This document shows, piece by piece, positions 34,864 through 44,331 of a stretch of 64,000 nucleotides of DNA. The position numbers and the translations under genes were made by a program. Position 1 is the first letter of the stretch. Every line of letters begins with the position of its first letter. The notes beneath the pieces were generated by a model, which had not been told where the DNA came from, did not search any database, and saw nothing but the letters and a program-made list of their open reading frames with translations. Source of the stretch: Acrocarpospora macrocephala (GTDB lineage: Bacteria; Actinomycetota; Actinomycetes; Streptosporangiales; Streptosporangiaceae); the NCBI RefSeq assembly GCF_009687865.1, contig NZ_BLAE01000016.1, positions 124,001-188,000 of the forward strand, given 5' to 3'.

Positions 34864-35178
34864 CTACGGCGAGTTCATCGACGGTCTTGTCGCATAGCGA
34901 GCGCGCAGCGAAGGCCGCGTCTTTCGACATCCCGGACCGACAGGCCGCGCACGAAGGAGGCGATGATCAGGGTTTCCAGGGCGTTGGTGCGGGTGACGCC
35001 GGTGCCGAACAGGCGTGAGGTGAACTTCTCGCCGGTGCCGCGCAGTTTGGACCGGGCGATGGTGATCGGGCCGGAGGTGGTCTTGACCGTCGATGACCTC
35101 GACCAGGTCGCGGCCTTGGGTGAACAGGGCGTCGATCTCGGCGCGGATGGCTTGAACGGGCGGTAGTGTGCGTGCCAC
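34864..35178 (-). mobile_element. Internally deleted IS256-family transposase
   Basis: On the minus strand the frame opens with LPPVQAIRAEIDALFTQGRD, the usual start of actinobacterial IS256 transposases. It then jumps, with a frame change, to VKTTSGPITIARSKLRGTG and TNALETLIIASFVRGLSVRD, which lie about 60-100 residues further along in the intact protein. The catalytic C-terminal two thirds are missing. The element is dead and lies at the boundary between the catabolic island and the conserved core. Confidence 0.75.
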
Positions 35179-35691
35179 GAGCGTAGGTCCTTCTGTCGTG
35201 CGAACTTTGGTCGGTTCAACACGGCAACCTACGCTCGTTCCTATTTACACCGCATCCTGGACGCGACCTCGTCCGCGGGTTAGTGGCCGATCGTCCGTGC
35301 GGTGCGCGAGCGGATATGTTTCTTGCGGAGTCGGCTGGCCAGGACCGGGTTATCGTCTGGGATGCTGCCGCTGGCCCGCAGGCTCGGGCACGGTCAGGCC
35401 GGTGTACCCGGCGGCCAGGATCGCGTCTGAATGCGCCCGCCACAAGCCGCAAAGTAACCGTCGATATTAGGCGCAGGCGGCGGCTCTACGGCGCGGCCAT
35501 GACGGGGCAGCATGATCGAATAGCCGGTGGGGGGTCAGCACCAAGTCAGCACCGGGCCCGTAATCGACGGGGATAAATGGGAAATAACCGGCATTTGGCC
35601 TCGTGATCACGATCACGTCGACGATCTTGGCGGTGATCACAGGTCGGAGGAAAGATCGGATAGCAGCCAGCTGACCGGCGGAAACACCGAA
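35179..35691. other. Noncoding boundary region
   Basis: About 500 bp without a gene I can support. It separates the IS256 remnant from the acyl-CoA dehydrogenase gene. GC content and gene style change across this stretch, so it marks the right edge of the accessory region. Confidence 0.4.
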
Positions 35692-36828
35692 CTACTGATC
35701 CTTAGTGAGCGCACGGCTGATCACTAGACGCTGGATCTGGTTCGTGCCCTCCACGATCTGCAAGACCTTGGCCTCGCGCATATAGCGTTCGGCGGGGAAG
35801 TCCTCGACATAGCCATAACCGCCGAGGACCTGGACCGCGTCGGTGGTGACCTTCATGCACATGTCGGTGGCGAAGAGTTTGGCCATCGCGGCCTTTGTTC
35901 CGTACGGACGGCCGGCGTCGCGGAGGCGGGCGGCGTCCAGGTAGAGGGCGCGGGCGGCGGCGATCTGGGTGGCCATGTCGGCGAGCAGGAAACCGATGCC
36001 CTGGAAGTCGGCGATCCGGGATCCGAACTGGCGGCGTTCCTTGGCATAGGACGTCGCGGTCTCGAAGGCGACCTGGGCGAGGCCGACGGCGCAGGCGGCG
36101 ATGCCGAGGCGGCCGCCGTCGAGGGCGGCCATGGCGATGCGGAAGCCCTGGCCGGAGTCGCCGATGAGGGCGTCGGCGGGGAGCCGGACGTCGTCGAAGC
36201 GGACTTGGGCGGTTGGGGAGGAGCGCATGCCCATCTTGCGTTCCGGGGCGCCGAAGGACAGGCCGGCGGTGGTGGCGGGGACGTGGAAGCAGGAGATGCC
36301 GTCCTCGGTCCTGGCCATGACGGTGTAGAAGTCGGCGACGCCGCCGTGGGTGGTCCAGGCTTTCACCCCGTCGACGGAGTAGCCGCCGTCGACGGGCGCG
36401 GCCTGGGTGGTCAGCGCGGCCGCGTCGGAACCGGATTGCGGCTCCGACAGGCAGTACGCGCCCAGAACCTCGCCGCCGAGAAGCTCGGGCAGGTGTTCGG
36501 CGCGCTGGGCGGCCGACCCGAACGCCGAGAGCGGGAAACACGACAGCGTGTGCACCGACACGCCCAGCCCGACCGCCAGCCAGGCCCCGGCGAGCTCCTC
36601 GACGACCTGCAGATACACCTCGTACGGCTGCCCGCCCCCGCCGTACTCCTCCGCATACGGCAGCCCGAGCAACCCGGACGCCCCAAGCAGCCGGAACACC
36701 TCACGCGGGAACCGGCCGGCCGCCTCGTCCCCGGCGGCCCGGGGCGCGACCTCCTTGGCGGCCAGTTCCCGCACCAGGTCGAACAGGTCGTGGCCTTCGG
36801 CCGTCGGCGAGACCCTGTCCACGTTCAT
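35692..36828 (-). CDS. Acyl-CoA dehydrogenase
   Basis: The 378-residue flavoprotein has the family motifs YCLSEPQSGSDAAAL, GVKAWTTHGGVADFYTV, and the C-terminal QVLGGYGYVEDFPAERYMRE followed by LQIVEGTNQIQR, where the EGT glutamate is the usual catalytic base. It introduces a trans double bond into an acyl-CoA, passing electrons to ETF. It lies 10 bp downstream of the M24 peptidase gene on the same strand. It belongs by base composition to the core region and not to the island. Confidence 0.92.
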   Translation of the reverse strand: MNVDRVSPTAEGHDLFDLVRELAAKEVAPRAAGDEAAGRFPREVFRLLGASGLLGLPYAEEYGGGGQPYEVYLQVVEELAGAWLAVGLGVSVHTLSCFPLSAFGSAAQRAEHLPELLGGEVLGAYCLSEPQSGSDAAALTTQAAPVDGGYSVDGVKAWTTHGGVADFYTVMARTEDGISCFHVPATTAGLSFGAPERKMGMRSSPTAQVRFDDVRLPADALIGDSGQGFRIAMAALDGGRLGIAACAVGLAQVAFETATSYAKERRQFGSRIADFQGIGFLLADMATQIAAARALYLDAARLRDAGRPYGTKAAMAKLFATDMCMKVTTDAVQVLGGYGYVEDFPAERYMREAKVLQIVEGTNQIQRLVISRALTKDQ

Positions 36829-36838
36829 CGCGACGCTC

Positions 36839-37954
36839 CTAGACGACCACGAGATCCCGCGTGGTCAGGTTGAGGCGTTCGCCGCCGCTCTCTCCGCACA
36901 CCACGATGTCCTCGATCCGCGCGCCGTGCTCGCCGGGCAGGTAGATGCCGGGCTCGATGGAGAACGCGAAACCGGGCTCCATCACCCGCGTGTTGCCCGA
37001 CACGATGTAGGGCTCCTCGTGGGATTCCAGGCCGATGCCGTGCCCGGTCCTGTGGATGAAGTAGGAGCCGTATCCGGCCTCCTCGATCACCTGGCGGGCC
37101 ACCGCGTCCACGGCCTCGCAGGTCACCCCGGGCCGGACGAAGTCGCAGGCGGCCTCCTGCGCCCGGCGGAGCACGTCGAAATAGGCCGCGTAGACGGAGC
37201 CGGGCTCGCCCACCGAGTAGTTCCGCGTCGAATCCGAGCAGTAGCCGCTCGGCATGGTCCCGCCGATGTCCACCACGACCTGGTCGCCCTGCTGGATGAC
37301 CCGGTCGGAGAGGTCGTGATGCGGTGACGCGCCGTTCGGCCCGGACGCCACGATGACGAAGTCGATGACCGCGTGACCGGCGGTCATGATCGCGTCGGCG
37401 ATGTCGCGGCCGACCTCGCGCTCGGTGCGTCCAGCCCGCAGGAACCCGGGCACCTGCTCGTGCACGGCGTCGATCGCCGCCCCGGCCTCGCGCAGGGCCG
37501 CGGCCTCGGCGGGCGACTTGCGCATCCGCAGCTCAGCCAGCGCGCGCCCGGCGAGATGTTGCTCGACTCCTGGCAGCGCGTCGCGGAACCGGAGCGACTG
37601 CATCGCCCACATCCGGTCCGACAACCCCACCGACCCGACGCCGCCGAGGCGTTTGGCCACCACCGCATAGGGATCGTCGGTCTCATCCCACGGGACGAAC
37701 TCCAGCCCGATCCGCCCGGCGGGCGACGTCTGCGCGGCCGGCAGTTCCAGCCGGGGCACCATCATGAAGGCCTCCCCGGCGGCGGGCACCACCAGACAGG
37801 TCAGGCGTTCCAAGGCATGCGCGTGGTAACCGCTCACATAACGCAGATCCGGGCCAGGGGTCAGCAGCAGCGCGCCGAGCCCGGCCGCGGCGGTGGCCGC
37901 CCGGACCTCGTCGATTCTGGTCACCGGATACAGCTCAGAGGACTCCGTTGTCAC
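36839..37954 (-). CDS. M24-family Xaa-Pro peptidase (PepQ/PepE-like)
   Basis: The roughly 371-residue protein has a complete M24 dinuclear metal site: VVVDIGGTMPSGYCSDSTRN (two Asp), THGIG-type HRTGHGIGLESHEEP (His and Glu), FSIEPGIY (Glu) and ARIEDIVV (Glu). It hydrolyses Xaa-Pro dipeptides or the N-terminal residue before proline in the cytoplasm. A GTG at 37954 gives the usual N-terminus (TTESSELYPVTRIDEVRA); the frame is open upstream. In mycobacteria the related pepE lies beside the same exonuclease gene, so this is conserved neighbourhood. It contrasts with the metal-less M24 protein at 24763. Confidence 0.88.
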   Translation of the reverse strand: MTTESSELYPVTRIDEVRAATAAAGLGALLLTPGPDLRYVSGYHAHALERLTCLVVPAAGEAFMMVPRLELPAAQTSPAGRIGLEFVPWDETDDPYAVVAKRLGGVGSVGLSDRMWAMQSLRFRDALPGVEQHLAGRALAELRMRKSPAEAAALREAGAAIDAVHEQVPGFLRAGRTEREVGRDIADAIMTAGHAVIDFVIVASGPNGASPHHDLSDRVIQQGDQVVVDIGGTMPSGYCSDSTRNYSVGEPGSVYAAYFDVLRRAQEAACDFVRPGVTCEAVDAVARQVIEEAGYGSYFIHRTGHGIGLESHEEPYIVSGNTRVMEPGFAFSIEPGIYLPGEHGARIEDIVVCGESGGERLNLTTRDLVVV

Positions 37955-38094
37955 AAGTCCCCATCTAAGCAGAGCCCGCCGACAGTCTCCGACCCGCCGC
38001 TCAGCCCAAATATTTCGCATCATCGGGAAATGAATGCTACGCTCCGCGCAAGGCCGATCACGGCCAGTTCCCGATTGTCCGGATAGATGCTGTT

Positions 38095-39000
38095 TTGAGA
38101 GTGAGCCCCACCATGGTCGGCGTCGTGGGCGGCGAACCGCTGCCCCTCCACCCCGCGGACGACCGCATCCCCTCGATGAGGGCTCCCCTGACCGCCGCGG
38201 AGATGGTGCAGGACCTGCGCGAGCGCCTCGACCGGCAGGAGGAGTGGCTGGCCGAGGAACGCGGCGTCAGCGCCGCCCTGCGTGAGGCCATTCTGCCGGA
38301 ACCGGGCGCGAACATGGACCTGCCCACCGCCCGCATCGCCGTCCGCTACGCGCCGGCGGTCCAGCCGCGCGGCGACGCCGCCGCGCCGCCCTGCGCCACG
38401 CTGGGCGGCGACTGGTATGAGGCGGCCACCCTCCCCGACGGCCGGGTCCTGCTCGCCGTCGGCGACGTCTCCGGGCACGGCATGGCCGCCATCGCCCAGA
38501 TGGCGCAACTACGCCACGCGCTGGTCGGCCTGGCGATGACCGGCCGCCCGCCGAACCGGCTGCTGGCGTGGCTGAACGCGCTGGTGCTCAACCGGCTCGA
38601 CGACACCATCGCCACCGTCATCGTAGGCCTGCTCGACCCCGCGACCGGGCTGCTCACCTGGGCCCAGGCCGGGCATCTCGCGCCGATCATGGTCAGGGAC
38701 GGGCGGGCCCGCCAGCTCCGGGCCCCGCGCGGCCTGGTGCTGGGCGCTTCGCCCGACCCGCCGTTCACCGTCTCGAAGGTACGGCTACGCCCTGGGGACC
38801 TGCTGCTGATGTTCACCGACGGGCTGGTGGAACGGCGTGACCGCGATATCGACGAAGGGCTGGAGCTGATCATGCGCGCGGCCGAGAAGATCGGCCACCA
38901 CGATCTCGACGCCTCGCTCGGGTTCCTGATCGACGCGGCGGGCGGTCTAAGCCCGGAGGACGATACGTGTCTCCTCGCCGTGGGGGTGCTGGGACGATAG
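38095..39000 (+). CDS. SpoIIE-type PP2C Ser/Thr phosphatase
   Basis: The roughly 300-residue protein has the PPM phosphatase motifs LGGDWYEAATLPDG, LAVGDVSGHGMAAIAQM, LLMFTDGLVERRDRDID and SPEDDTCLLAV, whose aspartates bind Mn(II) or Mg(II). A short helical stretch (TAAEMVQDLRERLDRQEEWLAEE) precedes the domain; there is no sensor domain or membrane segment. Such proteins control anti-sigma factor partner switching in actinomycetes. The start is uncertain: TTG at 38095, GTG at 38101 and ATG at 38113 are all in frame. It lies 5 bp before the exonuclease gene. Confidence 0.85.
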   Translation: MRVSPTMVGVVGGEPLPLHPADDRIPSMRAPLTAAEMVQDLRERLDRQEEWLAEERGVSAALREAILPEPGANMDLPTARIAVRYAPAVQPRGDAAAPPCATLGGDWYEAATLPDGRVLLAVGDVSGHGMAAIAQMAQLRHALVGLAMTGRPPNRLLAWLNALVLNRLDDTIATVIVGLLDPATGLLTWAQAGHLAPIMVRDGRARQLRAPRGLVLGASPDPPFTVSKVRLRPGDLLLMFTDGLVERRDRDIDEGLELIMRAAEKIGHHDLDASLGFLIDAAGGLSPEDDTCLLAVGVLGR

Positions 39001-39004
39001 ACGG

Positions 39005-39907
39005 GTGCTGATGCTTCTCGACACCCCGTCGCTGTACTTCCGGGCCTTCTACGGCATCCCGGAATCGATGACCGCGCCGGACGGCATGCCCGTCAACGCC
39101 GTACGCGGACTGATCGACATGATCGCCACGCTGGTCCGGTCGCACTCCCCCACCCAGCTGGTGGCCTGCATGGACGCCGACTGGCGGCCCGCGTTCCGGG
39201 TGGCCGCGATCCCGTCGTACAAATCGCATCGGGTGGCGTACGGGAACCAGGAGGAGATCCCGGACACGCTCGCGCCGCAGGTGCCGGTGATCGAGGAGGT
39301 GCTGGCCGCGCTGGGCATCGCCAGCTTCGGCGTCGCCGGGTACGAGGCGGACGACGTCATCGGCACCCTGGCGGTCCGGCACCAGGGCGCGGTCGAGATC
39401 GTCACCGGTGACCGGGACCTGTTCCAGCTGGTGGACGACGCGAAACCATGCCGGGTCCTTTACACTGTAAGGGGGATTCGTAATCTTCAGACGGTGGACG
39501 AGGCGTTCGTCACGGCGAAGTACGGCATTCCCGGCCGCGCCTACGCCGATTTCGCGACGCTGCGCGGCGACCCGAGCGACGGCCTGCCGGGCGTGCCAGG
39601 CATCGGCGAGAAGACCGCCGCCGCGCTGATCACCCGGTTCGGCTCGCTCGACGCCCTGCTGGCGGCCGCGAGCGACGACGGCTTCCCCGCCGGCGCCCGC
39701 AACAAGCTGGCCGCCGCCCGCGACTACCTGGCGGTCGCGCCCGCGGTCGTCCAGGTCGCCCACGACGCCCCGATCCCGGACGTGGACCTGCGCGTCCCGG
39801 CCGAACCCAAAGACCCCGCCCGCCTGGTCGAACTCGCCGACCGCTACGGCCTGGACGGCCCGCTCAACCGCCTGCTGCCCGTGCTGGCCCGAGCCCAGGC
39901 CGGGTAA
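39005..39907 (+). CDS. 5'-3' exonuclease (PolI N-terminal type)
   Basis: The 300-residue protein matches the 5'-nuclease domain of DNA polymerase I as a separate protein: LLDTPSLYFRAFYGIPESM, CMDADWRPAFR, YEADDVIGTLAVRH with metal-binding acids, VTGDRDLFQLVDD, and a helix-hairpin-helix GVPGIGEKTAAALI. It removes RNA primers or flaps during replication and repair. It starts at GTG 39005 (or ATG 39011). The same kind of gene stands next to helY and pepE in Mycobacterium, supporting conserved order. Confidence 0.92.
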   Translation: MLMLLDTPSLYFRAFYGIPESMTAPDGMPVNAVRGLIDMIATLVRSHSPTQLVACMDADWRPAFRVAAIPSYKSHRVAYGNQEEIPDTLAPQVPVIEEVLAALGIASFGVAGYEADDVIGTLAVRHQGAVEIVTGDRDLFQLVDDAKPCRVLYTVRGIRNLQTVDEAFVTAKYGIPGRAYADFATLRGDPSDGLPGVPGIGEKTAAALITRFGSLDALLAAASDDGFPAGARNKLAAARDYLAVAPAVVQVAHDAPIPDVDLRVPAEPKDPARLVELADRYGLDGPLNRLLPVLARAQAG

Positions 39908-40106
39908 ACACGTACCCAGGCGGTCACGCCCGGCATCCCGGCTCCGCCACACCCGACCGTCCCGGGCCGGAACTCGCACGGCTGAATTCCGGGCTCCGAC
40001 ACGTTCTCCGGCCCCAGCCCAGGGCGAACGGGGAGGCCCGAAGCCCGGCTCGGACCATCCCCGGCGAGGCAACGCGCCCGCCCGGGGTCCGCGCTCCGCT
40101 ACGTTG

Positions 40107-41543
40107 ATGGGCGTGCCGCACAGAACGATCCGGGTCCCGGACGCGCAGAAACCACGGCTCGTCGACGGGTTCGAGCGGATCCGCGATGAATTCGACCTCC
40201 CCGCCGCCTTCCCCGCGCCGGTCCGGGCCGAGGCCGAACAGGTGGCCTCCCGCCCTCCGGCCGGCGAGGACCGCACCGACCTGCCATTCCTGACCATCGA
40301 TCCGCCCGGCTCGATGGACCTGGACCAAGCCCTCTGCCTGGAGGAACGCCCCAGAGGCGGCTACCGTGTCTGGTACGCCATCGCCGACGTCGGCTCCTTC
40401 GTCCGCCCGGGCGGCGCGATCGATCTGGAGGCCAGGACCCGCGGCGAGACCGTCTACCTGCCGGACGGCCGGATCCCGCTGCATCCGGCCGTGCTGTCGG
40501 AGGGCGCGGCCAGCCTGCTGCCCGGCGAGGTCCGCCCGGCCGCGCTCTGGTGCCTGGACCTGGACGCCGAGGGCCGCACCGTCGGCGTGGACGTGCGGCG
40601 GGCGCTGGTCCGCAGCCGGGAGCGGCTCGACTACGACTACGTGCAGACCGTGGTCGACACCGGACGGGCCGACGGCACGCTGCGCCTGCTCGCCGAGATC
40701 GGCCCGCTCCGGCTGGCGCTCGAACGGGCCAGGGGCGGGGTGAGCCTGCCCACGCCGGACCAGGAAGTGGTGCACGAGAGCGGCGGCTACCGGCTGGAGT
40801 TCCGGACGCCGCTGCCGTGCGAGGCGTGGAACGCGCAGATCTCGCTGCTCACCGGCATGGCGGCGGCGCAGCTGATGCTGGACGCCGAAATCGGCCTGCT
40901 CCGGGTGCTGCCCCCGGCCGACCCGCGCGACCTGGCCAAGATCCGCCGGGTGGCGCTCGCGCTGGGCGTCTCCTGGCCGGAGGGCGCGACCTACGGCGAG
41001 GTCGTGCACGGCCTCGATCCGAAGATTCCCGGACACGCGGCCTTCCTGCATGAATCCACGGTGCTGCTGCGCGGCGCGGCGTATGTCTCCTTCAACGGGG
41101 AACCGCCCCGGCTGGCCGGGCATGCCGCCATCGCGGGGCCGTACGCGCACGTGACGGCGCCGCTGCGCCGCCTGGTGGACCGTTACGCGACCGAGGTGTG
41201 CCTGGCCGTCGCGGCCGGGGAACCCGTGCCGGAACGGGTCGAGGAGGCCCTGGTGGTGCTGCCCGACCAGATGCGGGCGGCCGGGCGCAGGACCGGCGGG
41301 GCCGACCGGGCCTGCGTGGACCTCGTCGAGGCGTTCGTGCTGCACGAGCGGGTCGGCGAGGAGTTCGACGCGGTCGTGGTCGACGTCGCCGAGGACAAGC
41401 CGGGCGGCCACGTCCAGGTCACCGACCCGGCCGTGATCGCCCGCTGCGACGGCGACGGGCTCCCCCTCGGCGAGCGCATCCGGGTCCGGCTGGTGCGCGC
41501 GGACCCGAACAAGCGCGAGGTCCGGTTCACCAGGATCAGCTGA
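40107..41543 (+). CDS. RNB-domain ribonuclease
   Basis: The roughly 478-residue protein carries the RNase II/R catalytic core: FLTIDPPGSMDLDQALCLEE with the metal-binding aspartates, VWYAIADVGSFVRPG, GETVYLPDGRIPLHP, and the late AHVTAPLRRLVDRYATEV. It lacks the long N-terminal cold-shock domains of RNase R and has only a short C-terminal tail. It degrades RNA 3' to 5'. It is convergent with the helicase gene and overlaps its end by 8 bp; RNA turnover could involve both, although that pairing is inference. Confidence 0.9.
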   Translation: MGVPHRTIRVPDAQKPRLVDGFERIRDEFDLPAAFPAPVRAEAEQVASRPPAGEDRTDLPFLTIDPPGSMDLDQALCLEERPRGGYRVWYAIADVGSFVRPGGAIDLEARTRGETVYLPDGRIPLHPAVLSEGAASLLPGEVRPAALWCLDLDAEGRTVGVDVRRALVRSRERLDYDYVQTVVDTGRADGTLRLLAEIGPLRLALERARGGVSLPTPDQEVVHESGGYRLEFRTPLPCEAWNAQISLLTGMAAAQLMLDAEIGLLRVLPPADPRDLAKIRRVALALGVSWPEGATYGEVVHGLDPKIPGHAAFLHESTVLLRGAAYVSFNGEPPRLAGHAAIAGPYAHVTAPLRRLVDRYATEVCLAVAAGEPVPERVEEALVVLPDQMRAAGRRTGGADRACVDLVEAFVLHERVGEEFDAVVVDVAEDKPGGHVQVTDPAVIARCDGDGLPLGERIRVRLVRADPNKREVRFTRIS

Positions 41544-44244
41544 CCGAGGAGTAGGCCACCACGCCCCGCCGCAGCGCGTCGACCGCCTTGCCCGCGTTGT
41601 CGCGCACCTTGCTGCCCTTCGGCGCCGCGTCCCGCAGCTGCCCGAGCAGGTCGAGCAGCTGCTTGACCCACCGCACGAAGTCCCCGGCCGCCAGGTCGCC
41701 GTCGGTGAGGACCGCGTCCAGGGTGTGCCCCTTCGCCCACCGGAACGCCGCCCAGGCGAACCCGAAGTCGGGCTCGCGGATGAACGACAGGCCGTGGTCC
41801 TCCTCGATGCCCTCCAGCTCCCCCCACAGCCGCAGCATCGCGGCCAGCGCCTCCTTGGCGCCCCCGGCCGGGATCTTCGGGCTGCGCGTGTCGTCGGACT
41901 GGCGGGACTCGAACACCAGCGAGGAGACGCAGGCCGCCAGCTCGGCCGGATCCAGCTTCTCCCAGATCCCGGCCCGCAGGCACTCGGCCGTGAGCAGGTC
42001 GAGCTCGGTGTAGAGCTGGGCGAGTCGCCGCCCCTGGTCGGTGACGGTCTCGCCGTCCAGGTAGCCGAGCTGGTCCAGCACTCCGCAGACCCGGTCGAAG
42101 GTCCGGGCGATCACGTGCGACCGCCCTTCCACCCGGCGGCGCAGCGTCTCGGTCTCCCGCTGGAGCTTGTAGTACCGCTCCGCCCAGCGCGCGTGGTCCT
42201 CCCGCTCGTCGCACCCGTGGCAGGGATGCTGGCGCAGCTCCCGGCGCAGCCGGTTGATCTCCTCGTCCTCGGTGGCGTGGTCGCGCGCCCGGGCCGGCTT
42301 GCCCAGATCCCGGTCGCCCAGCTTGGCGTGCATGGTCGAGACCAGGTTGGCCCGCTCCTTCGGGCTGCGCGCGTTGAAGTTCTTCGGGATGCGGATGTGG
42401 TCCACCGGCTCCACCGGCACCGGGAAGTCCACCGCCGCCAGCCGCTTGACCTGCCGCCCCACCGTCAGCACCGTCGGCGTGGGCCCCTCCCCGCGCGGCC
42501 CGAGCCCCGGATCGAGCACCACCGCGAGCCCGGCCCGCCGCCCCCCGGGGATCCGGATCACATCCCCGGGCTTCAGCTCCTCCAGGCTCTGCACGGCCTG
42601 CGCCCGCCGGGCGGCCCCGCGCTGCCGCGCCATCTCGGCCTCGCGGTCCGACAGCCGCCTGCGCATCGCCGCGTACTCGGGAAACTCCCCCAGATGGCAG
42701 GTCATCGCCTCCGCGTAGCCCTCCAGGGCCTGCTCCGACTTGCGCAGCTGCCGGGCCAGGCCGACCACCGCCCGGTCCGCCTGGAACTGGGCGAAGGAGT
42801 CCTCCAGGAGCGTGCGGGCGCGTTCCCGCCCGACCTGGCCGACGAGATTGACCGCCATGTTGTACGAGGGCCGGAAGCTCGACCGCAGCGGATAGGTCCG
42901 GGTGCTGGCAAGACCGGCCACGCTCATCGGATCCATGCCCGGCTGATAGACGACCACCGCGTGGCCTTCCACGTCGATGCCGCGCCGCCCGGCCCGCCCG
43001 GTCAGCTGCGTGTACTCCCCCGGCGTCAGGTCGGCGTGCGTCTCCCCGTTCCACTTGTCGAGCTTCTCGATCACCACCGAGCGGGCGGGCATGTTGATCC
43101 CCAGCGCCAGCGTCTCGGTCGCGAACACCGCCTTCACCAGGCCGTTGGTGAACAGCTCCTCGACGACCTCCTTGAAGGCCGGGAGCATGCCCGCGTGGTG
43201 GGCGGCCAGGCCGCGCTCCAGGCAGTCCCGCCACTCCAGGTAGCCGAGCACGGCCAGGTCCTCGTCCGGCAGGTGGGCGGTCCGCTCGTCCACCAGCTGG
43301 CGGATCTCGTGCCGCTCCTTGTCGCTGGTCAGCCGCAGCCCCGCGGCCAGGCACTGCTGGACGGCGGCGTCGCACCCGGCCCGGGAGAAGATGAACGTGA
43401 TCGCGGGCAGCAGCCCCTCCGCGTCCAGCCGTTCGATGGTCGTCGCCCGGTCGTGGCCGTTGCGGCGCGGCCGCAGGTAGCCGCGCTTGCCGCGGGTGTT
43501 GGCCAGCCGCTGCTCGTCCCGGGACAGGCGCATCAGGCTGGCGTTGATCCTGGTCGCGCCGTCCTCGTTGGCGAACAGGTCGTAGAGGCGGTTGCCGACC
43601 AGCATGTGCTGCCAGAGCGGCACCGGGCGGTGCTCGTCCACGATCACCGTGGTGTCGCCGCGCACCTCGCCGAGCCACTCGCCGAACTCCTCGGCGTTGC
43701 TGACGGTCGCCGACAGCGCCACCACCCGCACCGACTCGGGCAGGTGGATGATCACTTCCTCCCAGACCGCGCCGCGGAACCGGTCGGCCAGGTAGTGCAC
43801 CTCGTCCATGACCACGTAGCCGAGCCCGGCCAGGGTGCCGGACCCGGCGTAGAGCATGTTGCGCAGCACCTCAGTCGTCATGATCACGATCGGGGCCTCG
43901 CCGTTGACGCTGTTGTCGCCGGTGAGCAGGCCGACCTTGGCCGCGCCGTAGCGCCGGACCAGGTCGTTGTACTTCTGGTTGGAGAGCGCCTTGATCGGCG
44001 TGGTGTAGAAGCACTTGCGGCCCTGTTCCAGGGCCAGGTGCACGGCGAACTCCCCGACCACCGTCTTGCCCGAGCCCGTGGGGGCCGCCACCAGCACTCC
44101 GTCGCCCGCCTCCAGCGCCTGGCAGGCGTCGACCTGGAACTCGTCGAGGCCGAAGTCGTACAGCTCGCGGAACGAGGTGAGCGCCGGGCCGCTCTCGCTC
44201 TGCTGCTCTCGGAAGACGGCGTAGCGTTCCGCAGGCGTGCTCAT
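41536..44244 (-). CDS. HelY/Mtr4-like DEVH-box RNA helicase
   Basis: The 902-residue protein has an SF2 helicase core: VAAPTGSGKTVVGEFA (Walker A), VMDEVHYLADRFRG (DEVH box), VALSATVSNAEEFGEWL and QLTGRAGRRGIDVEGHA (motif VI). A long helical arm and a C-terminal DSHCT-like domain (HGLSFIREPDFGFAWAAFRW) follow. Length and layout match mycobacterial HelY. It probably unwinds structured RNA for decay. It is the last gene of the minus-strand run from tatA, 88 bp after the lipid kinase gene. Confidence 0.92.
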   Translation of the reverse strand: MSTPAERYAVFREQQSESGPALTSFRELYDFGLDEFQVDACQALEAGDGVLVAAPTGSGKTVVGEFAVHLALEQGRKCFYTTPIKALSNQKYNDLVRRYGAAKVGLLTGDNSVNGEAPIVIMTTEVLRNMLYAGSGTLAGLGYVVMDEVHYLADRFRGAVWEEVIIHLPESVRVVALSATVSNAEEFGEWLGEVRGDTTVIVDEHRPVPLWQHMLVGNRLYDLFANEDGATRINASLMRLSRDEQRLANTRGKRGYLRPRRNGHDRATTIERLDAEGLLPAITFIFSRAGCDAAVQQCLAAGLRLTSDKERHEIRQLVDERTAHLPDEDLAVLGYLEWRDCLERGLAAHHAGMLPAFKEVVEELFTNGLVKAVFATETLALGINMPARSVVIEKLDKWNGETHADLTPGEYTQLTGRAGRRGIDVEGHAVVVYQPGMDPMSVAGLASTRTYPLRSSFRPSYNMAVNLVGQVGRERARTLLEDSFAQFQADRAVVGLARQLRKSEQALEGYAEAMTCHLGEFPEYAAMRRRLSDREAEMARQRGAARRAQAVQSLEELKPGDVIRIPGGRRAGLAVVLDPGLGPRGEGPTPTVLTVGRQVKRLAAVDFPVPVEPVDHIRIPKNFNARSPKERANLVSTMHAKLGDRDLGKPARARDHATEDEEINRLRRELRQHPCHGCDEREDHARWAERYYKLQRETETLRRRVEGRSHVIARTFDRVCGVLDQLGYLDGETVTDQGRRLAQLYTELDLLTAECLRAGIWEKLDPAELAACVSSLVFESRQSDDTRSPKIPAGGAKEALAAMLRLWGELEGIEEDHGLSFIREPDFGFAWAAFRWAKGHTLDAVLTDGDLAAGDFVRWVKQLLDLLGQLRDAAPKGSKVRDNAGKAVDALRRGVVAYSSVS

Positions 44245-44331
44245 GCCGTCAACCCTACCGATATCCGCGTTACGGCCGTCCCGCGCCCGGCCTCGCGCCT
44301 TTACAAAGTAGATTCCTTTTGTACGGCATGC